From positions 619,261-683,260 of the forward strand of contig NZ_KN882175.1 in the NCBI RefSeq assembly GCF_000934755.1: a DNA stretch of 64,000 nt, in the 5' to 3' direction. The notes under the pieces were generated by a model, which worked only from the letters and a program-made list of their open reading frames with translations, searched no databases and was not told the origin of the DNA. This document shows, piece by piece, positions 9,462 to 19,153 of the stretch; position 1 is the first letter of the stretch, and the number at the start of each line of letters is the position of its first letter. The translations under genes were made by a program, and so were the position numbers. Origin of the DNA: Desulfonatronovibrio magnus. Its GTDB lineage: Bacteria; Desulfobacterota; Desulfovibrionia; Desulfovibrionales; Desulfonatronovibrionaceae.

Positions 9462-9860
9462 ATGAAAATAAAAATTACTGCCCTCATGCTTCTGTCGTTT
9501 CTTTGCCTGGCCATGTCCGGCGCCCCTGGCATGAGTCCATCCGGAGCTGCTAATGACCGACTTTTCAGGGCAACCATCATTGATGAGCAGGACAACACAT
9601 TTGATGTTCAAAACCTGTCTGCTGAGGGATCTACCCATCTTAAGGCACAAACCGGAGCAGCCGAGGCAAGCATAGATTTTGGCAAAGTAAAACTCATCAG
9701 GCTTTATCTCCAGGATGAGAAAGTACTGGCTAAGTTGCATTTTCTCAATGACGATGTCATGGACTTTTACATCCAGCCTGATACCACCTTTGTCGGACTG
9801 ACTGACTGGGGTAGAGTCAGCTTTCAGGCCCGCGACTTAAAAGAAATTCAATTCAGATAA
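9462..9860 (+). CDS. Small secreted protein of unknown function
   Basis: The 132-residue product starts with a typical Sec signal peptide (MKIKITALMLLSFLCLAMSG), probably cleaved near residues 25-30. The mature part is about 100 residues with alternating hydrophobic and polar positions, suggesting a small beta-rich fold. It has no cysteines and no motif I recognise. A GGAG ribosome site precedes the ATG. The next gene starts 15 nt downstream, so the two are probably co-transcribed. Confidence 0.75.
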   Translation: MKIKITALMLLSFLCLAMSGAPGMSPSGAANDRLFRATIIDEQDNTFDVQNLSAEGSTHLKAQTGAAEASIDFGKVKLIRLYLQDEKVLAKLHFLNDDVMDFYIQPDTTFVGLTDWGRVSFQARDLKEIQFR

Positions 9861-9875
9861 TAAAGAGACAATATC

Positions 9876-10595
9876 GTGACACTTGTTGATCCAGGCACAC
9901 AGATTATTTCCCAGGGTATGGAAGCTGACAGGATATATGTTATTCTTTCCGGTCGTGTGGATATCCTTTGCCACGGTAAAAAAGTTATTGAACTTGGACC
10001 TGAATCTGTTCTCGGTGCTGAGCCGGTTTTTTTTCCGGAAACCAGCTACCTCTACTCAGCAATAGTCAGCAGGCAAACAAGAATATCAGAATACCATTAT
10101 TCTGATATTCTGGACATGATCAGCACCAGTCCGGATCTTTTCCATCAGATTTTCAGCTCCATGAGCAAACAGCTTGGTAAATTGTGGAATGAGATTGGTG
10201 AGAACGTTGAGCATGAACAGAATGACATGCATTTTGTAGGGGAAATCAGGTCATACACTGAAAACCAATGGGTAATTCAGGAGGGTCAGGAGGATACGGA
10301 TATATTTCGCATTGTTTCTTCAGATAAAGGTCTTGAAGTGTCGCGCAGTGGTCACAAACTCGCTACATTGAATACTCCGGGGGAATTTTTTGGAGAAATG
10401 GCCATTATTCTCGGTGAAAAAAGGACAGCCAGTGTCAGATCTCTTGGCAACTCTATTCTGGAGGTATATCCAGGCCACCAGTTACAGAATATACTTGCAG
10501 ACTATCCAGGCATAGCCATGAGAATCATAAAAGCCATGTCACAGCGCCTGGCTCATACCACTAAAGCTCTCGCTGACTCCACTGCAGGGCAGTGA
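9876..10595 (+). CDS. Tandem cyclic-nucleotide-binding-domain protein
   Basis: The 239-residue soluble protein has two cNMP-binding-like domains, at about residues 5-95 (GMEADRIYVILSGRVDIL) and 140-225 (GEFFGEMAIILGEKRTASVRS). The second keeps the phosphate-binding-cassette pattern GEMAIILGEKRTAS. There is no helix-turn-helix, kinase or channel domain, so it is not a normal CRP/FNR regulator. The start is GTG with AAAGAGA upstream. It probably shares a transcript with the secreted protein before it. The ligand is unknown. Confidence 0.82.
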   Translation: MTLVDPGTQIISQGMEADRIYVILSGRVDILCHGKKVIELGPESVLGAEPVFFPETSYLYSAIVSRQTRISEYHYSDILDMISTSPDLFHQIFSSMSKQLGKLWNEIGENVEHEQNDMHFVGEIRSYTENQWVIQEGQEDTDIFRIVSSDKGLEVSRSGHKLATLNTPGEFFGEMAIILGEKRTASVRSLGNSILEVYPGHQLQNILADYPGIAMRIIKAMSQRLAHTTKALADSTAGQ

Positions 10596-10614
10596 AAAAA
10601 AATTGCATGTTCTT

Positions 10615-11433
10615 TTAAGCCTGAAAAAAATTACGGCAATTGTCTCCGGCCTGAATCCAGACTTTTTCCAGATCCATATCTTTTATTTCAGCTATTTTCT
10701 GAGCAGTAAATACCATTAAAGCAGGTTCGTTTTGTTTGCCTCTGTAAGGTTCTGGAGCAAGGAACGGGCAATCAGTTTCCATGAGCATTCTGTCTAATTC
10801 AATAATAGCTGCAGCACGACGCAAAGCATCATTTTTTTTAAAGGTAACACTGCCTGGTATGGATATGTGCCAGCCCATGGCCATGATTTTTTTTGCTTCA
10901 TCAGGACCCTGCCCAAAACAATGCCATAAAAGAGGACGGTCTCTGAAACCCATATCCATGAGTATTTTAATGGTATCCTCATAAGCATCCCTGGAGTGCA
11001 CAACCACAGGCAGGTCTAATGAAGAGGCCATTTCCAGCTGCATTTTAAAAGCTTTTTGCTGCTCCTCAACAGGACTGTGCTTGTAAAAATAATCAAGGCC
11101 GGTCTCGCCTACAGCCTTTACTCTGGGATTATGTTTTACAGCATTCCAAATTCTTTCATGTTCATCATCTGAGTAGTGTCTCGCTTCATGAGGATGAACT
11201 CCGTGAATGAGAAAAACCTGATCTAAATTATCAAAAAGCATATGTTGTTTTTCATAAGCTTCACTGCCGAGTACAACATTACCAATGGTGGTAACTCCAC
11301 ATTCCCTGGCCCTTATAATGACCTCATCAATTTCTTTTGCCAGATCGCCCATGGTCAAATGGGCATGACTGTCAGCTCCGCCTGGAGGCAAAACAAGATC
11401 TTGGGGCTGAGGCCTTGGTTTTTTCCTTGACAT
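10615..11433 (-). CDS. tatD: TatD family metal-dependent hydrolase
   Basis: A TIM-barrel hydrolase of the TatD/YcfH group, proposed to act as a DNase. The metal-site motifs are present: DSHAHL (residues 21-26), GETGLDYF, VVHSRDA, WHCFG and METDCPFLAPEP. I chose the ATG at 11433, just after the Trm112-like stop (TAG at 11435-11437) with GAGAGA upstream. A longer reading adds 19 non-conserved residues. The product is 272 residues, slightly longer than usual because of a proline-rich N-terminus. Confidence 0.92.
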   Translation of the reverse strand: MSRKKPRPQPQDLVLPPGGADSHAHLTMGDLAKEIDEVIIRARECGVTTIGNVVLGSEAYEKQHMLFDNLDQVFLIHGVHPHEARHYSDDEHERIWNAVKHNPRVKAVGETGLDYFYKHSPVEEQQKAFKMQLEMASSLDLPVVVHSRDAYEDTIKILMDMGFRDRPLLWHCFGQGPDEAKKIMAMGWHISIPGSVTFKKNDALRRAAAIIELDRMLMETDCPFLAPEPYRGKQNEPALMVFTAQKIAEIKDMDLEKVWIQAGDNCRNFFQA

Positions 11434-11434
11434 G

Positions 11435-11635
11435 CTATTTTTTCTCTCTAACGCCCTGTTCCCACTGATCAAGAGGAATGGCCTCGTCAATAAGCATTAC
11501 CGGAATCTCCTCCCTGACAGGATAAACAACTACACAGCTGGAACATTTTAAACCTTCTTCATTGTTCATCAGCTGCAAATCCGACTTGCATTTGGGGCAA
11601 GCCAGAATATCCAGAAGTTCTTTATTCAGCGCCAT
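11435..11635 (-). CDS. Trm112-like small zinc-ribbon protein
   Basis: The 66-residue product is of the YcaR/Trm112 family, with LLDILACPKCKSDLQL near the N-terminus and a second cysteine pattern KCSSC. The PVREEIPVMLIDEA segment is the family signature. In other organisms Trm112 is an activating partner for methyltransferases; YcaR function is not settled. The next gene, tatD, starts 1 nt after the stop. A ribosome site (GGAGAG) lies upstream of the ATG. Confidence 0.92.
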   Translation of the reverse strand: MALNKELLDILACPKCKSDLQLMNNEEGLKCSSCVVVYPVREEIPVMLIDEAIPLDQWEQGVREKK

Positions 11636-11656
11636 TATATCTTCTCTCCTTTGCTG

Positions 11657-11690
11657 AAAATGTCTTACCCGGGCGCGCCCAGGTAAGACA
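11657..11690 (-). terminator. Intrinsic terminator after cheR
   Basis: TGTCTTACC (11661-11669) pairs with GGTAAGACA (11682-11690) around a GGGCGCGCCC core. On the minus strand it is followed by TTTT. It lies between the cheR stop and trm112, so it probably ends the chemotaxis transcript. Confidence 0.72.
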
Positions 11691-11735
11691 GATGTTATTT
11701 GCTATGGTCACACCCGCTTTTGGAAAAATAAAAAA

Positions 11736-12578
11736 TCAGGCTTTCCTGTAAACAGTAGGTGCTGCCTGCTCAAGACCAAGCTCCATACCGCTAAGGCTCT
11801 CTGAATGCCCAATGAATATGTATCCTTTTGGTGCTAAATGAGAAACAAAGTTACGCAATAGTTTTTCCTGCACTGCTCTGTCAAAATAAATCATCACATT
11901 GCGGCAGAAAATTATATCCATAGGCTCTCTGAAGCCAAACTCTTCCATAAAGTTAAGACGTCTGAACCTGACCCTGTTTCTAAGACTTGGTACAACCCGA
12001 ACCAACCCACGTTTCCTGTCCTTGCTGCGCAATAGATATTTACGCCTTAGCAGTGGAGGAATGTTTTCCGCCTTGTCCTGAGAATATATGGCTCTTTCAG
12101 CCTTTTCCAGAACCTCATTATTGATGTCTGTAGCCACAATCGTGAATGAAAAGCCCTGGTGTTGTTCAGCAAACTCTGACAACACCATGGCGAGAGTATA
12201 GGGCTCCTCACCCGAAGAACAACCCGCACTCCAGACAACTAAATCCTTTTGGCCATTAAACCTTTGATACCACTTTGGCAGTACCTGGTTATACAGATAA
12301 TCAAAATGCTTGGGCTCTCGGAAAAAGTGAGTTGTATTGGTAGTAACCGCATCCATCAGATGAGGCATCTCAATTTCTAAGCCCTTTAAGCTGAACAGGT
12401 ACTCACAATAATCTTTGTAATCATTCATGCTAAGAGATCGTAAACGTCTTTGCAGCCGTGACTCCAACATAGTTCTTTTGGTGGGAGGTACTTTAATTCC
12501 GCACTCAGAACTGATAAACTGACTGAGTTTTTTAAAATCTCGATCAGACAGCTTCTTATTCGTAAGATTGGTTGCCAT
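11736..12578 (-). CDS. cheR: Chemoreceptor methyltransferase CheR
   Basis: CheR transfers methyl groups from S-adenosylmethionine to glutamates of chemoreceptors. The 280-residue product has the all-helical N-terminal domain (residues 1-90) and the SAM-binding domain with VVWSAGCSSGEEPYTLAM. Downstream are the conserved IFCRNVMIYFD and GYIFIGHSESL motifs. It is the last gene of the cluster. The 382-bp gap to cheW contains a MITE-like repeat, so it may need its own promoter. Confidence 0.96.
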   Translation of the reverse strand: MATNLTNKKLSDRDFKKLSQFISSECGIKVPPTKRTMLESRLQRRLRSLSMNDYKDYCEYLFSLKGLEIEMPHLMDAVTTNTTHFFREPKHFDYLYNQVLPKWYQRFNGQKDLVVWSAGCSSGEEPYTLAMVLSEFAEQHQGFSFTIVATDINNEVLEKAERAIYSQDKAENIPPLLRRKYLLRSKDRKRGLVRVVPSLRNRVRFRRLNFMEEFGFREPMDIIFCRNVMIYFDRAVQEKLLRNFVSHLAPKGYIFIGHSESLSGMELGLEQAAPTVYRKA

Positions 12579-12960
12579 TTATTAAGTTTGATCCTCTTAT
12601 GATCAACAGAGTATAAATATGATGAACAGTAAGCAATGCAGCCAAACTTATATGTTGGTACCAGGAAACTGGCTTTTCTGCCTTTAATATTATTATGCTG
12701 CTTAAAACTTTCCAACGGCAAAAATGCCTGTCCCAATATTTTAAAATATTTCGTAACAGTTTAGCCATTTGCATGTGGCACGGCTTCCTGCCCGGAGGCA
12801 TACAGCCCGGAGGGGGACTGGCTCTCCCAGCCCTTGTTTTATTAGAAAAGAAGGGGACAGTCCCAAAACTCTAAGCTGTTACATACCTGCCTGCACTTAA
12901 AGTTAACGTGAGTTCTCACAAAAAATTATTACGCGGACGTACGGTAAACCAGACTTCTTA
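12579..12960. other. 382-bp cheR-cheW gap
   Basis: No gene is seen. The gap contains the MITE-like element at 12753-12882, which includes one GGGACAGTCCC palindrome (12854-12864) and a CCGGAGG-rich insert shared with 22420-22457 and 39351-39386. Confidence 0.8.
12753..12882. repeat. MITE-like element with terminal inverted repeats
   Basis: The left end GTAACAGTTTAG and the right end CTAAGCTGTTAC form imperfect terminal inverted repeats around about 130 bp of non-coding DNA. The ends match those of the element at 33023-33163. No clear target duplication is visible. Confidence 0.6.
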
Positions 12961-13464
12961 CTATTCCAGCCTGCTATCTCCTGCTTCCTTGACCATGCCA
13001 ATTTCTTCTGATGAAAAAACCTTATTAACATCAATAATTATTACAAATTCATCATTTTGTTTGGCCATGCCATATATAAATTCTGTTTTGACCTTGGCTC
13101 CCATCCTGGGTGCCGGTTCAATGTCTTCCGGTTTGATTTCAAAAACTTCCTGCACAGAATCAGATAAAGCTCCCATAATAGTTGATTCACCATCCATGAG
13201 CACCTCAACAATAATAATGCAGGTGTGTACGGTTCGTTCTGTCTTTTCCAGACCTAACTTGAGTCGTAAATCAGCAACAGGTACAGCTTTGCCTCGCAGA
13301 TTGATGATCCCAAGAAGGAAGTCCGGAGTTCTTGGCACCTTTGTTACAGGTACATAATCCAAAACCTCCCAGACTTGCGAAATATCAATGGCATAAAGCT
13401 CATCAGCCAAAGTAAAGGTCAGGTATTGATTGGCCGCAATAGCAGTTTTATCTTTTTCAGCCAT
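12961..13464 (-). CDS. cheW: Chemotaxis coupling protein CheW
   Basis: CheW links chemoreceptors to the CheA kinase. The 167-residue protein is a single CheW domain with the usual pattern LTFTLADELYAIDISQVWEVLDY (residues 15-37), FLLGIINLRGKAVPVADLRLKLG and VEVFEI-like segments. It lies between cheR and a chemoreceptor gene on the same strand. The second CheW-like domain needed for a full array is at the C-terminus of CheA. Confidence 0.95.
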   Translation of the reverse strand: MAEKDKTAIAANQYLTFTLADELYAIDISQVWEVLDYVPVTKVPRTPDFLLGIINLRGKAVPVADLRLKLGLEKTERTVHTCIIIVEVLMDGESTIMGALSDSVQEVFEIKPEDIEPAPRMGAKVKTEFIYGMAKQNDEFVIIIDVNKVFSSEEIGMVKEAGDSRLE

Positions 13465-13547
13465 ATCTACTCCTTATTATGGTAGGCTTGCATAAAGCAA
13501 AACTTCAGGCTTTCAGGTTCAGAAAAAATCATTTTTTATGTAATTAA

Positions 13548-15608
13548 CTAAAACTTTTCAAAGTCTTTATCCAGGTCATCATCTCCCATATCTAAAGCAA
13601 AGCGACCCTCTCTGCTTTTATTTCCGCTGTTCAGAGATTGCTTGTTGTGAGGCTGTGGATTATTTTTAGTCTGTTTTTTTAAGGCAACTTTTGGCCTTGA
13701 TCTTCTGCCTGAAAAAGCCTGCTCATCACCCACCTTGAAAAAGGCCATGGTGGCCTGCAATTGTTCAGCCTGGCTGGAGAGTTCTTCAGCAGTAGATGAC
13801 ATCTGTTCTGCTGCAGAAGCGTTTTGCTGAATGACCTGGTCAAGTTGCTGAACTGCCTGGTTGATCTGTTCCACACCTGAATTCTGCTCCCTGCTTGCAG
13901 CAGAAATTTCCTGTATAAGTTCAGCAGTTTTCTGTATATCAGGAACTATCTTTTTCAGCATTTCTCCTGCTTTTTCAGCTACTTCTACGCTGGATCCTGA
14001 CAGATCGATAATTTCAGCCGCTGCAGTCTGACTTCTTTCCGCAAGCTTTCTGACTTCCGAAGCTACAACCGCAAAACCTTTACCGGCTTCGCCTGCTCTT
14101 GCCGCTTCAATAGCAGCATTTAGCGCAAGCAAATTTGTCTGGCGGGCAATTTCTTCGATAATTGAAATCTTATCTGCAATCTGCTTCATGGCATCCACTG
14201 CCTGAAAAACAACCTTACCGCCTTCTTCAGCATCTCTTGCTGCCTGGATTGCAATTTTCTCAGTTTGTGCGGCATTGTCTGTATTTTGCTTAATATTGGC
14301 TGCCATCTCTTCCATGCTTGAGGAAACCTCTTCCACTGAAGCAGCCTGCTCAGTCGCTCCTTGAGACATCTCCTCTGATGATGCTGATAATTCCTGGCTT
14401 CCAGAGGCAACATTTTCCGAGGCAGTCTTAACTTCCTGCACCACCTCGCTCAACTTGTTGCGCATGGCCTGCATTGCGCCAGCCAAAATACCTATCTCAT
14501 CCTTTTGTTCCACATCAAGATGTGCAGTCATGTCACCTGCAGCCATTTTTTGTGAAAATGTCACACCCTTGGCTACAGGATTTGTAATTGCCCTGGTTAA
14601 CAAAATGCCGAGTATTATAGCCAGAAAAACTCCTATGGCCATACCGGCTATGGCAATGGTTACTGCCTGGGCCGCGTCTAAGTTTGCCTGGGCAACTCCT
14701 TCTTCAGCCACCTGCTCGTTAATATGTATGACTCTTTCCAGGACATCCATGGTGGCCCGCTGTGCTTCCACTCCATCTACCATGGCCAGTATGTTCATTT
14801 CACCATAAAGTGCATCTGCCTCTTCAGCCAGATTAATCAACCGATAGAAATAGTCAAAGGTAGCGTCAGCAGCCAGCACCATAACGCTGATAAATTCATC
14901 TACAGCCAGCTGTTCATTATTCTGGTCAACATGGCTACGCACTTCAGCCACACTTCGGTGAAAGGCATTATGTCCTGGAACAATATCCCGCAGGATACTG
15001 TTAATCTGTTGATTGTCTATACTAAAATCAGACAGCCACCGCCCGAAATTACAGGCAGTCGGATCATCCTGTCCCTGAAAAGTCTGGCCGGTCAGAATCA
15101 TCCTGCCGACATTATCCATCAAGGCATAGTGATCACCTCTAAACTGCTGCAACTGCCCTATAAACTCCTCTGTATTGAGGATTCCAATGGATTCAAGCTG
15201 CCTGGACATCTGCAGGAACTCATTGTTCACTCTGCCCCATTCCTGCAGTCTCGGCATAAAATCCCTCCAGATAGCAGCTTCTTCCTGGGTCTGGGGAAGT
15301 GGTTCAAACCGTTCAAGCGCGCGCTGATATCTGTCTCTTGCTGAATCTATATTGGCATATTGTTCCCTTCTGAGTTCCATGCTCAAATCAGGATTGAGCA
15401 GCGTACGAATTGAAACCATGATATTTTCAAATTCAGCTTCAATCTGTCTAAGATAATCTATACTGGGCAACCTGACTTCACCAATTTCTTCGATATGACC
15501 GGACAGATTGTTTGCACCCCGCCAGCCAAAAAAGCCTACAATGAGAACAATAACTGCCACCACAATAAATCCACCAAGCAATTTGACTCCAAGCTTTATG
15601 TTCTTCAT
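13548..15608 (-). CDS. Methyl-accepting chemotaxis protein with periplasmic CZB-type domain
   Basis: A 686-residue transmembrane chemoreceptor. TM1 spans about residues 10-29 and TM2 about 316-338. A HAMP domain follows (339-391), and then the signalling coiled coil, with the highly conserved hairpin tip around [20 protein letters not shown] (491-510). The periplasmic region looks four-helical. It also contains the CZB zinc-ligand pattern: H160, C186 in CNFGRWL, then H213 and H217 in PGHNAFH. Zinc binding is inferred. There is no C-terminal NWxxF tether for CheR. The tail (625-686) is charged and linker-like. Confidence 0.93.
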   Translation of the reverse strand: MKNIKLGVKLLGGFIVVAVIVLIVGFFGWRGANNLSGHIEEIGEVRLPSIDYLRQIEAEFENIMVSIRTLLNPDLSMELRREQYANIDSARDRYQRALERFEPLPQTQEEAAIWRDFMPRLQEWGRVNNEFLQMSRQLESIGILNTEEFIGQLQQFRGDHYALMDNVGRMILTGQTFQGQDDPTACNFGRWLSDFSIDNQQINSILRDIVPGHNAFHRSVAEVRSHVDQNNEQLAVDEFISVMVLAADATFDYFYRLINLAEEADALYGEMNILAMVDGVEAQRATMDVLERVIHINEQVAEEGVAQANLDAAQAVTIAIAGMAIGVFLAIILGILLTRAITNPVAKGVTFSQKMAAGDMTAHLDVEQKDEIGILAGAMQAMRNKLSEVVQEVKTASENVASGSQELSASSEEMSQGATEQAASVEEVSSSMEEMAANIKQNTDNAAQTEKIAIQAARDAEEGGKVVFQAVDAMKQIADKISIIEEIARQTNLLALNAAIEAARAGEAGKGFAVVASEVRKLAERSQTAAAEIIDLSGSSVEVAEKAGEMLKKIVPDIQKTAELIQEISAASREQNSGVEQINQAVQQLDQVIQQNASAAEQMSSTAEELSSQAEQLQATMAFFKVGDEQAFSGRRSRPKVALKKQTKNNPQPHNKQSLNSGNKSREGRFALDMGDDDLDKDFEKF

Positions 15609-15685
15609 CTGTAACCTCCTTGGGCTTTTGGCACTAATTCAGCCGTTACTCGATATTAATAAGCGTCATGACTGAAAGTATGTAA

Positions 15686-16750
15686 TTACTTTCTGATGAC
15701 AGCCTTAATCAACTCCCGGGGTATAGCCTGCAATGGTGCTACTTTGTCCACACCACCAAGCTTTATTGCCTCATGCGGCATTCCGAATACTACACTTGTC
15801 TCCTCGTCCTGAGCTATACAAAAGGCACGGGCATCGTGCATTTCTTTCATACCTTTGGCTCCGTCATCGCCCATGCCTGTCATTATGATGCCAATGGCGT
15901 TTGCTCCTGCATATCGCGCTGCAGAACGAAAAAGTACATCCACTGAAGGTCTGTGTCTGGAAACCAGCGGACCATCTTTAATCTGAACAAAATATCTTGC
16001 ACCGCTGCGTTTGAGCATCATATGCCTGTTGCCCGGGGCAATCAATGCATGCCCCCTTAACATTGTTGCACCATCTTTCGCTTCCTGGACAGAAATCCTG
16101 CAAATACTGTTGAGACGGGCAGCAAAGGCTGCAGTAAAATTCTCAGGCATATGCTGGACTACGGCAATGGCAGGACAGTCTAAGGGCATGGCTTCCAGAA
16201 AAATGCGAAGTGCTTCTGTACCTCCTGTTGAGGCACCTACAACAACAACTTTTTCTGTAGTTTCGGCCATTGCCCTGGTGCTTGGCGGAGGCAGAACAGC
16301 GTCTGCACTCATTTTTTTCTTAACCTGAACCATTTTGGACAGAGGCTTGAGCTTGGCCTGAGCCGCAGCTTTTACCGCATCGCATATTCTAACCTTGGAC
16401 TCTTCAAGAAATTGTCTTGTACCAACTTTTGGCTTTTGAATGATTTCCACAGCACCGTATTCCAGAGCCTTCATTGTAGTTTCTGCACCCTGGGTGGTTA
16501 ATGTGGAACAGATAACCACAGGAATAGGATGTTGCGTCATGATTTTTCGCAAAAATGTAATACCGTCCATACGGGGCATTTCTACATCTAAGGTCAGAAC
16601 ATCAGGAATCTGCTCTTCCATTTTTTTTACTGCTGCAAAAGGATCAACTGCAGCGCCGATGACCTTGATGCCCGGGTCACTGGACAATATCTCAGTCATG
16701 GTCTGCCTGACCAAAGCTGAATCATCAACAATCAGTACTTTTATTGCCAT
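15686..16750 (-). CDS. cheB: Receptor methylesterase CheB
   Basis: CheB removes methyl groups from chemoreceptors when phosphorylated by CheA. The 354-residue product has a receiver domain with phosphoacceptor D55 ([12 protein letters not shown]). After a linker comes the esterase domain with catalytic S174 (GASTGGTEA), H200 (VVQHMPENF) and D296 ([10 protein letters not shown]). It lies between the chemoreceptor and cheA genes. With CheR in the same cluster it gives a complete adaptation pair. Confidence 0.97.
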   Translation of the reverse strand: MAIKVLIVDDSALVRQTMTEILSSDPGIKVIGAAVDPFAAVKKMEEQIPDVLTLDVEMPRMDGITFLRKIMTQHPIPVVICSTLTTQGAETTMKALEYGAVEIIQKPKVGTRQFLEESKVRICDAVKAAAQAKLKPLSKMVQVKKKMSADAVLPPPSTRAMAETTEKVVVVGASTGGTEALRIFLEAMPLDCPAIAVVQHMPENFTAAFAARLNSICRISVQEAKDGATMLRGHALIAPGNRHMMLKRSGARYFVQIKDGPLVSRHRPSVDVLFRSAARYAGANAIGIIMTGMGDDGAKGMKEMHDARAFCIAQDEETSVVFGMPHEAIKLGGVDKVAPLQAIPRELIKAVIRK

Positions 16751-16947
16751 ATTGATATCTCTCTAAGTAATGCTACAGCACAACCTCATTATTGACCTGC
16801 CTGAACTGGCAGTTCTGTATCCTGGGTTTGCAGGCATTTGACAGCTGAAAAAATGCATGCCCCAATTTGAAACATCCTGGAAAAATTGATAAGTTTTGCT
16901 ATAGTGATAATATTTTTTCAAGCTCTCATAGACTGCATGAAAGCTCG

Positions 16948-19080
16948 CTATTGTTCAGCCACAACATCCTCAACCAGGGTCGGCACATCAAGGATTAAAG
17001 CCATGCTCCCGTCTCCACGCACTGTGGCCCCGGATAAGCCCCTTACGTTCTGATAAACATGACCAAGACTCTTGATTACTGTCTGATGCTGCCCGACAAC
17101 CTTGTCAACAACAAGTCCCACCCGCTGATTTTTAACATTGACAATGACAATCTGCTCAATATTGAGTTCATGGCTGGTAATATTGAACCAGTCACCAAGT
17201 CTGACATAAGGTACTATCTCACCGCGCAGATTAATAACACTTTTAGATTCTTTGGCCTGACCGTCAGATTTCAGCTCTACACACTCCTCAACAACAGAAA
17301 GGGGTATGACCAGATTGTCATCGCCTACTTTAATCTGCAGACCGTCAATAATGGCCAGAGTTAGAGGAAGTTTAATGGAAACCCTGGTGCCTTTATCCTT
17401 TTCACTTTCCAGAAAAATGTGCCCCCGCAGGGCTTCAATGCCTCTTTTTACGACATCCATACCTACACCGCGGCCTGAAACCCCGGTCACCTTAGATGCA
17501 GTGGAAAAACCCGGCTCAAAAATCAATTGCTGCACTTCTCTGTCACTTATATCAGAATCAGCAGCAATCAGGCCCCTTTCTACTGCCTTTTGTCTTATGA
17601 CCTGGGAATCCAGACCTTTGCCGTCGTCTGCTATTTCAATGACCACTTCTCCCCCGGCATGAGCTGCAGAAAGAGTTATGGTCCCCTGCTTGTTTTTGCC
17701 GGCTGCCTTTCTTATGTCAGGATCTTCAATTCCATGATCGATACTGTTACGCAGTAAATGAACAAGAGGATCGTTGAGGCGTTCTATCACAGTTTTATCA
17801 AGTTCAGTATCAGCTCCCTTGGTAACAAGCCTGATTTCCTTATTTAGATCTTTGGAAAGATCCCTGACCAGTCTGGTGAACTTGCTGAAGGTTGCACCTA
17901 TGGGCATCATCCTGATACCAAGGGTGCTGTCACGCAAAGAATCGGAAAGTCTTTCCATTTCTTCTGCAAGAGACTGGAGACTGGAAGAGTGAATCTCTGT
18001 AACGATTTGATTAAGCCGGGCCTGAGCTATGACCAGCTCACCCACGAGATCCACAAGATTATCCAGCTTGCCGGAATCAACCCTGATGCTGGCAACTTCA
18101 GCAGTTGCCTTTTTACGTGACTCAGCCTTTTGGACTATCTCCTGTTCAGCCAGTGCGGAAGCTACTTCCTGGGCTGACACTTTACCACTTTGCACAAGCA
18201 TGCTGCCGATTTTTTTCTGCAGCCTTAAAACTTCATCAACATCATCAGGCGTCAAGGCGCCCCTTCGTATAAGAATCTCTCCAAGCTTGTCATGTGCCTC
18301 TTCTGTATCAATTTCACCGGACCGGGTCAGTTTTTCAACTATCAATTCGCAATCATCTTCTACAAACATGAAGATATCCCTGATGGCATTCTCATCCTCG
18401 GTTGTAGTCAGAATAATATCCCACCAAGTATAGCACATCTCCGGATTCATTTCTGAAATGTCAGGAATGGCATCTGTCCTGGCAATTATCCTGCAAAGAG
18501 GGCTGTCCTTGGGAACATCCGACTTAAGCTCACAAATCCCCATGTCGAACAATTCGTCCAGCAGGGCCAAAGGCTTGGCACCTGTAAAAAAAATATTTTT
18601 ATCCGGCTTGAACTTGACTCGGTAGGTATTAAGTTCACCGGCTTGATTGTCATCATCAGAGTCCTCATCTAAAGCATTATATTCTGAATCTTGGGCAGTT
18701 GTATTTGACCCTACATTTTTCTTAAGATTTTCAATGATCTCCTTTGTTCTGGCCGGCCTGTCCTGTCCACGATCATAAAGCATATCACTTATAAGATCTC
18801 TGGATTTGAAAAGAATATCAACAAGTTCCATATTAAGAGCTACTACGCCTTCCCTGACCTGATCCATAACCGTTTCAACTTCGTGGGTAAAATCAGCGAT
18901 CTCATCAAAGCCAAACATTGAACCTGATCCCTTAATGGTATGCATGGCTCTGAAAATTCGGTTGATCAAGTCTTGATCGTCAGGGGTTTGCTCAAGATCA
19001 AGCAGCCCCTTCTCAAGTTCGTCCAGAAGTTCCGCAGCTTCTACCAGATAAGCCTGGCGGCCTTGATCAGCAATGGACAT
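16948..19080 (-). CDS. cheA: Chemotaxis histidine kinase CheA with MshEN-like insert
   Basis: A 710-residue CheA. The HPt domain has phosphorylated H47 (AMHTIKGSG). Residues about 150-250 look like a CheY/CheB-binding region. Next are two 24-residue repeats at 265-288 and 290-313 that fit the [RK]-L/I-G-x2-hydrophobic2-x2-G pattern of the c-di-GMP-binding MshEN domain. The dimerisation helices follow (332-400), then the ATPase domain with N445 (HLLRNSIDHG), DDGKGL (485-490) and GRGVGMD (536-542). A CheW-like domain ends the protein. AGGAGG precedes the ATG. Apart from the insert this is a normal class I CheA. Confidence 0.95.
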   Translation of the reverse strand: MSIADQGRQAYLVEAAELLDELEKGLLDLEQTPDDQDLINRIFRAMHTIKGSGSMFGFDEIADFTHEVETVMDQVREGVVALNMELVDILFKSRDLISDMLYDRGQDRPARTKEIIENLKKNVGSNTTAQDSEYNALDEDSDDDNQAGELNTYRVKFKPDKNIFFTGAKPLALLDELFDMGICELKSDVPKDSPLCRIIARTDAIPDISEMNPEMCYTWWDIILTTTEDENAIRDIFMFVEDDCELIVEKLTRSGEIDTEEAHDKLGEILIRRGALTPDDVDEVLRLQKKIGSMLVQSGKVSAQEVASALAEQEIVQKAESRKKATAEVASIRVDSGKLDNLVDLVGELVIAQARLNQIVTEIHSSSLQSLAEEMERLSDSLRDSTLGIRMMPIGATFSKFTRLVRDLSKDLNKEIRLVTKGADTELDKTVIERLNDPLVHLLRNSIDHGIEDPDIRKAAGKNKQGTITLSAAHAGGEVVIEIADDGKGLDSQVIRQKAVERGLIAADSDISDREVQQLIFEPGFSTASKVTGVSGRGVGMDVVKRGIEALRGHIFLESEKDKGTRVSIKLPLTLAIIDGLQIKVGDDNLVIPLSVVEECVELKSDGQAKESKSVINLRGEIVPYVRLGDWFNITSHELNIEQIVIVNVKNQRVGLVVDKVVGQHQTVIKSLGHVYQNVRGLSGATVRGDGSMALILDVPTLVEDVVAEQ

Positions 19081-19153
19081 TCAAGCCTCCTGATGGAATG
19101 AAAAAAAAACAAGATTACATTGAACTTTTGTGCAAAAAAACATCTATATAGAC

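Noticed and set aside
14724-15344. A 206-codon plus-strand open frame antisense to the chemoreceptor gene
   Set aside because: Its length is explained by the codon pattern of the coding strand; the receptor domains on the minus strand are unambiguous.
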